64,000 nt of DNA from positions 1 to 64,000 of the forward strand of contig JABCZH010000016.1 of NCBI GenBank assembly GCA_013289795.1, given 5' to 3'. The stretch is from Acidobacteriota bacterium (lineage in GTDB: Bacteria > Acidobacteriota > Terriglobia > Terriglobales > Acidobacteriaceae). The position numbers were made by a program, and so were the translations under genes. Below the pieces are notes generated by a model that was not told where the DNA came from, made no database searches, and saw only the letters and a list, made by a program, of their open reading frames with translations. Of the stretch, positions 28,926 to 36,795 are shown in pieces (position 1 is the stretch's first letter; the number at the start of each line of letters is the position of its first letter).

Positions 28926-29392
28926 CGTGCGCCTCCCGCCGCGGGAGCGCTTCCCTGCTGGAGCACAGTGCGAATGATTTCGGCTGCGATTCTGCCGCTC
29001 TCAGCTTGCAGCCTTTCCTGGGCGGCGATCTTGTCCTTTTCTATGGCGGCGTGCGCCTGCTCCACTTGAGCTTGGGCTTTGCTGCGGGCTTCGGCGGCAA
29101 CCGCATTCCGGGCCTGCAACACCTGCTGCCGCCGCGCTTCCTGGCTCTTGAATACTGCCAAGCGGGCTTCCCGTAGGCGCTGTTCGTATTCCGCGGTTCG
29201 AGCTTCGGCGGCGGCAATGTCGGCGCGCGCCTTTTCGACGGCTCCCTCGGTCTTGCTGCGGCGCTCGTCGAGCACGCGGGTCAGAGGCTTATGCACCAGC
29301 AGGTTGTAGAGTCCGTAGAGCAGCACCATCAAGATGATGGTGGGTACGGATCCGAGCAGTAATTCCCCTACTTGTCGAAGCGTCTGGTCCAT
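28922..29392 (-). CDS. atpF: ATP synthase F0 b' subunit
   Basis: A 156-residue second b-type subunit: N-terminal helix VPTIILMVLLYGLYNLLV then a continuous charged coiled coil (RADIAAAEARTAEYEQRLREA). Having both b and b' implies a heterodimeric peripheral stalk. It is the first gene of the operon here; subunits a (atpB), c (atpE) and AtpI are not in the window, so F0 membrane genes must be elsewhere. Confidence 0.92.
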   Translation of the reverse strand: MDQTLRQVGELLLGSVPTIILMVLLYGLYNLLVHKPLTRVLDERRSKTEGAVEKARADIAAAEARTAEYEQRLREARLAVFKSQEARRQQVLQARNAVAAEARSKAQAQVEQAHAAIEKDKIAAQERLQAESGRIAAEIIRTVLQQGSAPAAGGAR

Positions 29393-29562
29393 GTTGGGTC
29401 TTGAAATATCTTGAGCGAATGAGGGCCTAAGAAACCAATAAACCTAACATCCTGTGAGGCTTAGTGTCAACGCAGGTGAGGGCGGGGAGGAGCGGCGCGT
29501 TCCGCATCGAGACTGTACTTTCGGCCAATTGTCAAGCGGCCAAATTTCCGTGGAAAGAATGC

Positions 29563-29590
29563 TTGACTTCTGAGGTGAGGGGACTAGCAT
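29563..29590 (+). promoter_or_regulatory. candidate sigma70 promoter reading away from the atp operon
   Basis: TTGACT at 29563-29568, a 16-base spacer, then TAGCAT at 29585-29590. It would start a plus-strand transcript at about 29598, directly before the paired hairpins at 29605-29671. Confidence 0.35.
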
Positions 29591-29604
29591 AAAAGCATCA
29601 CCTC

Positions 29605-29671
29605 CGATCCAATTCAGGATCGAATGGGCCGGCAGCCAAGGAATGTCACCGCTTCTTGGTAGCTGGCCCAT
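29605..29671 (+). other. tandem hairpins; possible structured RNA in the atp-hflX gap
   Basis: The gap 29393-29870 has no convincing gene. Inside it, CGATCC (29605-29610) and GGATCG (29617-29622) form a perfect 6-bp hairpin. It is followed immediately by a 19-base stem, ATGGGCCGGCAGCCAAGGA (29624-29642) with TTCTTGGTAGCTGGCCCAT (29653-29671). In plus-strand RNA three non-Watson-Crick positions become G-U pairs, leaving a single A-A mismatch; in minus-strand RNA they become A-C mismatches. This favours a plus-strand transcript. On the minus strand a short frame with GGAGGTGA before an ATG is a competing reading. Its identity is unknown. Confidence 0.4.
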
Positions 29672-29870
29672 TTAAATGCCAGTCGATAGTCGTTGGCCTG
29701 GGAGCGTAAGTCGAAGTCAGAGATTCGTGACGAAAGCACCGGACGGCCGAACCACTGGATCTGTTGGTGAGAACCAGGCTTCACCGACGAGAGAAGCGGG
29801 ATTTGGTATTTCACCCGATCAAGGGCGAACCCCTCTCCGAGACTATCATTCGAATGCGGCGAGAGCGGCC

Positions 29871-31253
29871 TTATTGAGATTTCTGGGTATCCCGAATCCA
29901 CTCCTTTACCCTTCTCACCACCGACTCCGGCGCCTCAACTTCCAGCTCCACCGAGCCGTCTTTGTAGGCGCGTGAGTAGATCCGCGCACGGGCTTCCAAC
30001 ATGGCCAGCGTCTTTCCTTCTTTTTGCGGGATGCGCAAGCGAATCCGGCTGATGGCATCTTCGGAAAGCGCCTCGTCGATCCGATCCATCAACGTGCTCA
30101 TACCGACGCCTTTGGCTGCCGAAACATGGACCGACGTCGCGTCGTCTCGCAGGCTGTCGCGTTGCCGGGGAGGCAGCAAGTCGATCTTGTTCATCACGCG
30201 CAGGCGTGGCTTGGTGTCCGCCTCCAACTCCTTCAGTACGCGGTCCACCTGGGCGTCTTGTTCGGCAGACATGGGGCTGCTGGCGTCCGAGACTTGCAAG
30301 ATCAAAGCTGCGCGCTGTACTTCTTCGAGCGTCGCGCGGAATGCCGTAACCAGGGTGTGCGGCAGGTTGCGGATAAATCCCACGGTATCGGAGAGCAACG
30401 CCTTGCGTTTCGATGGTAGCGTTACGCCGCGGATGGTGGGGTCCAAAGTGGCAAACATCTTGGGCGACGCCAGCACGGTGGCCTGGGTCAGGGCGTTAAA
30501 CAGCGTGGACTTCCCGGCGTTGGTGTAGCCCACCAACGCAACCGTCGCCACCGGAACTGACTCGCGGCGCTGGCGTTGCTGGGCTCGAGTGCGCCGCACA
30601 TTTTCTATTTGTTCCTTAACGTGGCGAATGCGGCGATAGATTTTGCGGCGGTCGGTTTCCAGTTGAGTTTCACCGGGGCCGCGGGTTCCGATGCCGCCGC
30701 CGAGTTGCGACATCTCGATGCCCTTTCCGCCGAGTCGCGGCAACATATATTCCAGTTGAGCCAGTTCCACCTGTAACTGGCCTTCACGGGTTCGGGCGTG
30801 GCGGGCAAAAATGTCGAGAATGAGCTGAGTTCGGTCAATCACCCGAATGTTGACTACTTTTTCGATATTGCGCTGTTGGGAGGCGGTCAGGTCGTGATCG
30901 AAGAGGAGGAGGTCAGCCGACACTGAAGCCGCAGCACCGGCAATTTCCTCGAGTTTTCCCTTGCCGATTAGCGTGGCTGGATCTGGGCGGTCGCGATGCT
31001 GGAGGAATTCGCCAGTGACTTCCGCCCCGGCACTCAGTGCGAGAGTCCGCAATTCTTCCAGCGATTCTTCGGCACTGAACTGCGGAATGGTCGGCGCTTT
31101 CGATTTTGACGCCGCGCCGCTGGCATTGTCGCGGGCCGCCTGGGCTTCGCTGGTGAGGGATTTCTTTCCAGCCTTGCCTTGCGGCGTGCGGACCCGGTAT
31201 TCGATCCCAACCAGAAAGGCACGCTCGGTCGAGGACCGCTGAACGGTCTTCAT
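29871..31253 (-). CDS. hflX: ribosome-associated GTPase HflX
   Basis: A GTPase that splits stalled ribosomes. The ATG at 31253 (MKTVQRSSTERAFLVGIEY) fits the family; a TTG at 31310 would add 19 residues. The HflX N-terminal domain includes DPATLIGKGKLEEI and GEFLQHRDRPDP, then the glycine-rich linker QLGGGIGTRGPGETQLETDR. The G domain carries GYTNAGKST (G1), DTVGF (G3) and NKIDLLP (G4). A C-terminal domain follows. The downstream partner of hfq, as in many bacteria. Confidence 0.92.
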   Translation of the reverse strand: MKTVQRSSTERAFLVGIEYRVRTPQGKAGKKSLTSEAQAARDNASGAASKSKAPTIPQFSAEESLEELRTLALSAGAEVTGEFLQHRDRPDPATLIGKGKLEEIAGAAASVSADLLLFDHDLTASQQRNIEKVVNIRVIDRTQLILDIFARHARTREGQLQVELAQLEYMLPRLGGKGIEMSQLGGGIGTRGPGETQLETDRRKIYRRIRHVKEQIENVRRTRAQQRQRRESVPVATVALVGYTNAGKSTLFNALTQATVLASPKMFATLDPTIRGVTLPSKRKALLSDTVGFIRNLPHTLVTAFRATLEEVQRAALILQVSDASSPMSAEQDAQVDRVLKELEADTKPRLRVMNKIDLLPPRQRDSLRDDATSVHVSAAKGVGMSTLMDRIDEALSEDAISRIRLRIPQKEGKTLAMLEARARIYSRAYKDGSVELEVEAPESVVRRVKEWIRDTQKSQ

Positions 31254-31322
31254 CTTCGAGGGATCACCCCGGGAAACCTCGCGAAAAGTCTTGCCTTCTG
31301 ACCTGCGCAAAAAAAGACTGCC

Positions 31323-31640
31323 CTATCCTTCCGTGCCCGAAGCGGCCGCTGCAGCCGAGCCCGCGTCAACCGCCGGAGCCGTGGACGATGATGACGGCAT
31401 TACTGTTGGCTTGTCGGTGTGGCCATGGATGGCTCGGCCCATGGCTATGGTTGAAATAGCGTGCTTGAAGATTAGCTGCTCCTGATTATTGGTCTCAAGC
31501 ACGACGGAGTATTTGTCGAAGGAACGAATGCGCCCGGTCAACTTGACGCCGCTTAACAGATAGATGGTTATATTCAACCGCTCTTTACGCGCAGTGTTAA
31601 GAAACGAGTCCTGAATGTTCTGTGCCGGCTTGCTGTCCAT
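31323..31640 (-). CDS. hfq: RNA chaperone Hfq
   Basis: The ATG at 31640 is preceded by GAGGAG seven bases upstream. Residues 1-70 are a full Sm-like domain: Sm1 ([25 protein letters not shown]) and Sm2 ([13 protein letters not shown], in place of the proteobacterial YKHAIST). Gln8/Gln at the proximal face is present as NIQD. The 35-residue tail is Ser/Ala-rich and likely disordered. It is directly upstream of hflX. Hfq binds A/U-rich RNAs and pairs small RNAs with mRNAs. Confidence 0.92.
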   Translation of the reverse strand: MDSKPAQNIQDSFLNTARKERLNITIYLLSGVKLTGRIRSFDKYSVVLETNNQEQLIFKHAISTIAMGRAIHGHTDKPTVMPSSSSTAPAVDAGSAAAAASGTEG

Positions 31641-32053
31641 GCCAATCTCCTCGGCTCCCTGACTACAAGAGCATTCTGAAGCGCCACGGTACATCAATCC
31701 CACATGCCAATTGGGCATGAGGAACGGGGGGGGAATTCGAGATCCGCCAGTACCGGTCTTCCGGGCGTGCAGGCTCTCGAAGCAATGTCCGTACAATACG
31801 GCCTTGCTGGCCACTTTTCAAGCTAATCAAGCTGCCACCTCATTGGTAACGCGTTACTCCTCGCAGCCGCCGGTTGACATAAGTACCTTAAAGTGCAAAT
31901 ATTCCAGCGCCGCACTTGCAACTAGAACAAAATGCAGGTACCTGTGGCTCGCAGTGCAGGTCCAGCGAACGGCCTTACTTTGCGGATACGCTGCGGTGCT
32001 CCTCCGGCCCAGAACCGGGGAGAGCGACTTAACAGATTTGCCGGAGGAACAAA
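31641..32053. other. divergent hfq / PuuD-like intergenic region
   Basis: No gene is seen. It holds the hfq leader and, on the other strand, a plausible promoter with an upstream palindrome, listed separately. The rest is unremarkable. Confidence 0.35.
31846..31902 (+). promoter_or_regulatory. palindrome and candidate promoter for the PuuD-like gene
   Basis: A perfect 12-base palindrome GTAACGCGTTAC (31846-31857) lies 16 bases upstream of TTGACA (31874-31879). With a 17-18 base spacer the -10 would be AAATAT or AATATT (31897-31903). An inverted AAGTGC/GCACTT pair (31891-31896, 31912-31917) flanks the likely start site. The gene begins at 32054. Confidence 0.4.
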
Positions 32054-32782
32054 ATGCACGATCTGATTGCGGTCACCACGTCATTGGTGATGCCCACGCA
32101 CACTGGCACCGAGGCTCTGACTTTCCTTCTACGATGGGTACACTTCCTGGCCGGTATCACCTGGATCGGATTGCTCTACTTCTTCAACCTGGTTAACGTC
32201 CCCTTCATGAAGCAGGTGGATGCGGGGATGAAGCCGAAAGTTTTCCAATACATGACTCTGCCCACGCTGCAATTGTTTCGCTGGAGCGCTCTGATCACGG
32301 TTTTCGTGGGATTCTGGTATTGGGCACAGGTTTTCGTGGCTGGCGATGCCCAGCGCATGGGAGTCAGCCCCCTGAGCACCATAGGGTTCTTTCTGCTGGT
32401 TTGGATCGTCTCCTGGGGAATCCTCTTCTTTGTGATCTCCAAAGCGCCCAGTGGATACGTGCTGGGTCTGATTACGACCGTCGTCGTGATCGCGGCAGGT
32501 TACCTGTTCTTGAACTACACGCCGGTGGGCCGGGACGACAACCATGTGCTTTCGATTGGCGTCGGTGGCGGCATGGGCATCATCATGTTATTTAACGTCT
32601 GGGGGATCATCTGGCCGAATCAGAAGAAGATAATTCTGGGAACACTGGCCGGGAACCCGCCCGCCAACGCGGCAGTGCTTGCCCGTCAGGCCTTTCTGGC
32701 ATCGCGGACAAACTTTTTTCTTTCGGTCCCTTTGCTGTTCTTCATGGCCTCGAGTTCCCACTACGGGATTTTCGGCAGCTAG
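32054..32782 (+). CDS. PuuD-like urate-oxidase membrane domain protein, no cytochrome domain
   Basis: A 242-residue membrane protein with GGAGGA six bases before the ATG. It has seven or eight hydrophobic helices, among them FLLRWVHFLAGITWIGLLYF and SIGVGGGMGIIMLFNVWGII, matching the N-terminal membrane domain (formerly DUF989) of the urate hydroxylase PuuD. In proteobacterial PuuD this domain is joined to a cytochrome c; here there is no CxxCH and the protein stops. No purine-degradation gene is nearby. Urate activity is therefore doubtful; the fold resembles membrane haem-binding proteins (conserved His in RWVHFLAG). Confidence 0.72.
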   Translation: MHDLIAVTTSLVMPTHTGTEALTFLLRWVHFLAGITWIGLLYFFNLVNVPFMKQVDAGMKPKVFQYMTLPTLQLFRWSALITVFVGFWYWAQVFVAGDAQRMGVSPLSTIGFFLLVWIVSWGILFFVISKAPSGYVLGLITTVVVIAAGYLFLNYTPVGRDDNHVLSIGVGGGMGIIMLFNVWGIIWPNQKKIILGTLAGNPPANAAVLARQAFLASRTNFFLSVPLLFFMASSSHYGIFGS

Positions 32783-32800
32783 GTGCTGGGCTGGTTTTAG

Positions 32801-32830
32801 AACCTCGCGCTGCGGCGCGAGGTTTTGTTT
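32801..32830 (+). terminator. intrinsic terminator after the PuuD-like gene
   Basis: A perfect 10-bp stem AACCTCGCGC (32801-32810) / GCGCGAGGTT (32815-32824) with loop TGCG, followed by TTGTTTT. It lies 18 bases after the stop codon and only 16 bases before the next gene's start. Confidence 0.8.
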
Positions 32831-32846
32831 TCTGGGGGCACTCGCG

Positions 32847-33206
32847 GTGACGGCCAACGAACATGAATATCTCCACGGGATCGCGTTGTTCAACCGGGGC
32901 AAGTTCTTCGCCGCACACGAGGTGCTCGAAGACGTGTGGCGGGCTGCGCCCCAGGAAGAGAAGAAAATTTGGCAGGGACTCGTCCAGGTAGCCGTCGCCC
33001 TTCATCACTACTCCACGGGAAACCGCGTGGGCATGCGGTCGGTGCTGCTGCGAGCGATGAAGAACCTTGCCGGGCATCCGCGGGACTTCCACGGCGTTCA
33101 AGTGCCGCGATTGCTGAAATCGCTCGCCCAGTGGCTGGATGCATTCGATAAGGGCCAGCCGCTTCCGTCTTTGCCGCGGATCGAAGTGGCCGAACGGGAG
33201 CCCTAG
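32847..33206 (+). CDS. DUF309 family protein
   Basis: I take the GTG at 32847 (VTANEHEYLHGIALFNRG) as start, with GGGGG about nine bases upstream; the frame runs further up through the terminator and into the previous gene. The 119-residue product is an all-helical DUF309 domain with its typical GKFFAAHEVLEDVWR and KKIWQGLVQVAVALHHYSTGN blocks (conserved His/Glu pairs). Function unknown. Confidence 0.78.
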   Translation: MTANEHEYLHGIALFNRGKFFAAHEVLEDVWRAAPQEEKKIWQGLVQVAVALHHYSTGNRVGMRSVLLRAMKNLAGHPRDFHGVQVPRLLKSLAQWLDAFDKGQPLPSLPRIEVAEREP

Positions 33207-33216
33207 AAGCGCGGAA

Positions 33217-34239
33217 TCACTGCTGCCCATGGCGCTTCTTCCCTGCCGGTTTCGCAGCCGTCTCTCCCGGCGCGAGCACGCGCTTCACGATCGGCGTGTT
33301 CAGCTTGTATTTCCGTTCGGAGGTATTGCCGCCATCGTCTTTCACTCGCAGCACAAACACCGGCAGCGCGCCTTCTTTGTCAAAGTCCTCCTGGGTAACG
33401 GCCGCGGGCAAGACTCCGTTCAGGTTGTGTTCGCGATAGGCGGTTTCGTAACGATGGCGTTTCACGTTCCAGGTGTAGACCCGCGCCTGGTTGAAGTCGA
33501 AATCCAAGCCATCGCGGGGCTCGGTCAGCAGAACCAGATACTGCGGGACTTTCTTGTCCCCATCCGCGACCTGGTTGAGCACAAAGAATGCGACGATGCG
33601 CTGGCCTTCGGCGTACTGTGCAATTTCGAGCGGTGCGTCAATATCCACCAACCGCGCCAGCACCCAGCCGACGTGCTGCTCGGGATCACGAATCAGCCAC
33701 CAATCTTCGACAATCGCGGTGGGAGAGTTCGGCGACTTCCCATCGGCTTTCGCAGTGGGAGCGACTCCGGGAATAACTTTCTCGGCGGTGGCGCGTTTCA
33801 GGACTGATACTTTTGCACCCTGGCTGAGCAGGAACAGGTGTTCGGCCTCACGCCCCGGCTCCAGATGGATGTTCGTATCGTTGCGCGTGGTCCCGATGGC
33901 CTGGACAGGATGGTTCTGCTCCTGCTGCAACAGCTTTTGGAACCCGTCGAACACCTGCTGACTCACCAGGTAGCGTTGTTCCATCCAGCCTTCAAGGCCA
34001 CCCTGGGTGTGCACACGGGCAAAGCGTTTCTCTCGCTCCAGGATCTGGACCTGTTCGCCGTTTTTCACCGTTCCATTCTTATTGAAGACTGCGGCCACGC
34101 GATCACGCAGAACCACCTGTGGAGCGGAAACATAAGCCATTTCCTGGATTTTGCTGTGGCGGTTGCAAGCTGTGAGTGATAGCACAGCCAGCGCCAGCGG
34201 CACCAAGCTGGAAGCCGACCTGATTTTCAGGGAGGTCAC
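33217..34239 (-). CDS. SH3-domain lipoprotein
   Basis: A 340-residue predicted lipoprotein with GTG start and lipobox LTAC (Cys25). Two bacterial SH3-like segments are visible: APQVVLRDRVAAVFNKNGTV through RFARVHTQGGLEGWMEQRYL, and a second around LEPGREAEHLFLLSQGAKVSVL to DPEQHVGWVLARLVD. The C-terminal half is a separate beta-rich domain (QYLVLLTEPRDGLDFDFNQ, ARVYTWNVKRHRYETAYRE). It is convergent with the DUF309 gene and probably binds peptidoglycan or protein partners at the envelope. Confidence 0.72.
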   Translation of the reverse strand: MTSLKIRSASSLVPLALAVLSLTACNRHSKIQEMAYVSAPQVVLRDRVAAVFNKNGTVKNGEQVQILEREKRFARVHTQGGLEGWMEQRYLVSQQVFDGFQKLLQQEQNHPVQAIGTTRNDTNIHLEPGREAEHLFLLSQGAKVSVLKRATAEKVIPGVAPTAKADGKSPNSPTAIVEDWWLIRDPEQHVGWVLARLVDIDAPLEIAQYAEGQRIVAFFVLNQVADGDKKVPQYLVLLTEPRDGLDFDFNQARVYTWNVKRHRYETAYREHNLNGVLPAAVTQEDFDKEGALPVFVLRVKDDGGNTSERKYKLNTPIVKRVLAPGETAAKPAGKKRHGQQ

Positions 34240-34300
34240 AAACTCAATATAGCGCAGGTAGTGGACGAGGAATGTTTAGCGAATTGGTGAGTGGCGCGGA

Positions 34301-35365
34301 TCAATCCCCAAAACACATGCCGATCGCGCGGGCGGCGCAGACCAACTCTCCCTGAGGATCGACGGTTTTCAACTGGCCGACGGCATCCCCTATGTCCACG
34401 GAACCAATGCGTTCATTGCGCAGGCAGACCATTTTTCCGAACGCGCCTTTGGCGATCAGATCCACGGCAGCCACACCGAAGCGCGTAGCCAGGATGCGGT
34501 CAAACGGGGTAGGGGAGCCGCCGCGCTGGATGTGTCCCAGAATACTGACTCGCACTTCCTTGCCGGTACCTGCGGCCACGGCGTCGCCGATGCGGGGGCC
34601 GACGGAGCCGGTGCGACGCTTTTCCTTCCACTCCTGCGGCAGCTTGATTCCCTCGGCCACCACAATAATGGTAAAGCGCTTGCCGAAGCTCTCTCGCAAG
34701 GCAACATGCTCACAGATCTTTTGCACGGAAAAGGGAATCTCGGGGATCAGAATGACATGCGCGCCGCCTGCAATGCCAGCTTCAATGGCGATCCAACCGG
34801 CGTCGCGGCCCATGACTTCCACCACCATAATGCGGTGGTGGGATTCGGCGGTGGTGTGAATCTTATCGACGGCATCGGTCGCAGTGTGCAGCGCGGTGTC
34901 GAAGCCGAATGTCACTTCGGTGGCGCACAGATCGTTGTCGATGGTCTTGGGGACGCCCACAATCTTCATGCCTTTTTCGAAGAGTTCCTGGGCAATCTTT
35001 TGTGAACCGTCACCGCCGATGCTGATGACCGCGTCGATCCCCAACTTCCGGGAGTTGGCAATCACTGAGTCGGAGATGTCCCGAATCACCTCGACCCCGT
35101 TCTCCATAATTTTGTAGTGGAAGGGATTGCCCCGGTTGGTGGTGCCCAGAATAGTGCCGCCGCGCGGCAGGATGCCGCTGACATCGGTGAGCGTAAGTTC
35201 GCGCGATTTCTCCGGCCAGATCAGGCCATCGAAGCCATCAGGAATGCCGATGACCTTCCACTTGTATTTCAGGATTGCGGCTTTGACCGCGGCGCGAATC
35301 ACCGCATTGAGGCCGGGAGCATCGCCCCCTCCGGTGCAGATGCCGATGCAGCGAATCTCAGACAT
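34301..35365 (-). CDS. pfkA: 6-phosphofructokinase, ATP-type active site with Lys substitution
   Basis: A 354-residue phosphofructokinase of glycolysis. GGDGS at 117-121 has Gly at the position that favours ATP over pyrophosphate. The catalytic loop is PKTIDND (139-145) with Lys instead of Gly, as in the 'mixed-substrate' group III enzymes. MGRDAGWIA and HIQRGGSPTPFDR complete the active site. Donor choice (ATP rather than PPi) is inferred from those two residues. Confidence 0.92.
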   Translation of the reverse strand: MSEIRCIGICTGGGDAPGLNAVIRAAVKAAILKYKWKVIGIPDGFDGLIWPEKSRELTLTDVSGILPRGGTILGTTNRGNPFHYKIMENGVEVIRDISDSVIANSRKLGIDAVISIGGDGSQKIAQELFEKGMKIVGVPKTIDNDLCATEVTFGFDTALHTATDAVDKIHTTAESHHRIMVVEVMGRDAGWIAIEAGIAGGAHVILIPEIPFSVQKICEHVALRESFGKRFTIIVVAEGIKLPQEWKEKRRTGSVGPRIGDAVAAGTGKEVRVSILGHIQRGGSPTPFDRILATRFGVAAVDLIAKGAFGKMVCLRNERIGSVDIGDAVGQLKTVDPQGELVCAARAIGMCFGD

Positions 35366-35381
35366 AGTGACGGGGCAATTG

Positions 35382-36029
35382 CTAGGTTCCCGTAACCGAG
35401 AAATTGAGCACCCCTGTAATGTTGGTTGTCGGGTCGGTGGCGATCACCTGGAAAGTCTGTGCTGTACCTCCGGCTCCGGATGTCGTGGTTAGGAATCCCG
35501 AATTCGGATCGATACTCACACCCGTGATGGTGGCTGGATTAGTGGTCCAGGTGACCGATGTGGTTACGTCAACCTGTTTTCCATCTGCGGTGGCGGTCGC
35601 TACAAATTGTTCAGTGGTGCCAAATGGGATGCTCGTCTTACCGTCGGCGGTCGTGACCTTGATCGACGTGATTCCGCCAATGGTGACTGTAATAGTTGCC
35701 GTGCCGGTTTGAGTACCGGAAGCGGCCGTAATTATTGAACTCCCTTGTCCGACGCCGGTAACCAGCCCAGATTTGCTGACTGATGCCGCGCTGGGAGTGC
35801 CGGTGCTCCAACTCACGCCGCTGGTCAACGACGAAGTGCTGCCATCGTTGAAGGTGCCCGTTGCGCTCATTTGGACGGTTTCTGTGGTCTGAATGGTTGC
35901 AGTCGGACCGACTGTGATCCCAGTCAGCACGGGGTCAACAAAGAAGCCGTTGCAGGCCACTCCTACAGCGAACAAAAGTAGGGTCGCAAACGCAGCCAGA
36001 ATCTCGAGTTTCTTCTTGCCAGTTAACAT
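35382..36029 (-). CDS. lipoprotein with two BIG2/Ig-like domains
   Basis: The ATG at 36029 follows GAGGA with nine bases spacing (a TTG at 36038 abuts it). Signal ends LFAVGVAC (Cys26). Two Ig-like repeats follow, each with the BIG2 hallmark: LTGITVGPTATIQTTETVQM to SWSTGTPSAASVSKSGLVTG, and ITSIKVTTADGKTSIPFGTT to TTNPATITGVSIDPNSG. Ends 16 bases before pfkA on the same strand. Surface-exposed structural or adhesive role likely. Confidence 0.72.
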   Translation of the reverse strand: MLTGKKKLEILAAFATLLLFAVGVACNGFFVDPVLTGITVGPTATIQTTETVQMSATGTFNDGSTSSLTSGVSWSTGTPSAASVSKSGLVTGVGQGSSIITAASGTQTGTATITVTIGGITSIKVTTADGKTSIPFGTTEQFVATATADGKQVDVTTSVTWTTNPATITGVSIDPNSGFLTTTSGAGGTAQTFQVIATDPTTNITGVLNFSVTGT

Positions 36030-36228
36030 GTTAAACAATCCTCAACCAAGTATCTTTCTTGCTCGCCGCGCCCCTATGAAAATTGTAGCAGAGAAAAACA
36101 CGGGCTAGCGCGGTTACGGGTACTTCGGTTACCAAATCGGGAACGATGCGCTCTTTGATAGAACGTAGCCGAGGAGCAGAACTTGCACGGAAGATTTGGA
36201 CGCTTGAGGAAGCGGCGTTTCGGAGAAG

Positions 36229-36663
36229 CTAGTTGGCTCTCTTCGCCTTGGCGATGCGCTCGTCAATCGGCTTGCGGCCGGCAAACCCCTCGCTCACGCT
36301 GTGCCAGTGAGTGATTCCAGTTTCTCCCAGCTTCCAGCACAGCAGCACGATGCGGCCATCCACTTCGCAGGGGAAATCGAGCAGGCCGGTGTCGAGGTCT
36401 TTCACCTGCACGCCGGTGGAGTCGATCTCCGCCAGGGCATCTTTGACCCGCTGAATCGCCTTCTCGCGCTCCGCTTTGCGGCGCGCCATGTGAACCACAC
36501 TCACTTGCAGCCCGCCCTGCAGGAACACCCGATGCGCCAGTTCTTGCAGCTCAGTGTCCACGCATTCGATGAGCTTCTTCCCCTCAATCGAAGCACGCAG
36601 GAGTGACTCGAGGGTGGATAGCAACATCTGGGCTTCTTCGAGGGTGAAAGTGCGGTCGGCCAT
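36229..36663 (-). CDS. DUF2203 family protein
   Basis: The ATG at 36663 begins MADRTFTLEEAQMLLSTLES, the normal start of this family; the longer frame to 36747 reads through a repeat block. The 144-residue protein has a helical N-terminal half and the conserved end GLLDFPCEVDGRIVLLCWKL plus HWHSVSEGFAGRKPID. Biochemical role unknown. Confidence 0.78.
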   Translation of the reverse strand: MADRTFTLEEAQMLLSTLESLLRASIEGKKLIECVDTELQELAHRVFLQGGLQVSVVHMARRKAEREKAIQRVKDALAEIDSTGVQVKDLDTGLLDFPCEVDGRIVLLCWKLGETGITHWHSVSEGFAGRKPIDERIAKAKRAN

Positions 36664-36702
36664 GGGGTATAGATCTATCTTAGCACCGGGCTTGGGTGGC
36701 GC

Positions 36703-36794
36703 GTCGTCGGTCGTTGGCCGTTGGCAGGAACTGTTCGTGATCTGCACATATTAAAGCTTTGGGCCTACGACCGACGACCCACGACCAACGACGG
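36703..36794. repeat. palindromic reiterated-word block, GTCGTTGG family
   Basis: Left arm GTCGTCGGTCGTTGGCCGTT starts at 36703. Right arm 36764-36794 holds the complementary words (ACGACCGACGACCCACGACC, AACGACGG). GTCGTCGGTCGT pairs perfectly over 12 bases. It fills the gap between nadA and the DUF2203 gene. Confidence 0.6.
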
Positions 36795-36795
36795 T

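Noticed and set aside
29444-29671. Short minus-strand gene ahead of the atp operon with GGAGGTGA before an ATG
   Set aside because: The 48-residue product looks random; the hairpin pairing better explains the sequence, though a leader peptide is not ruled out.
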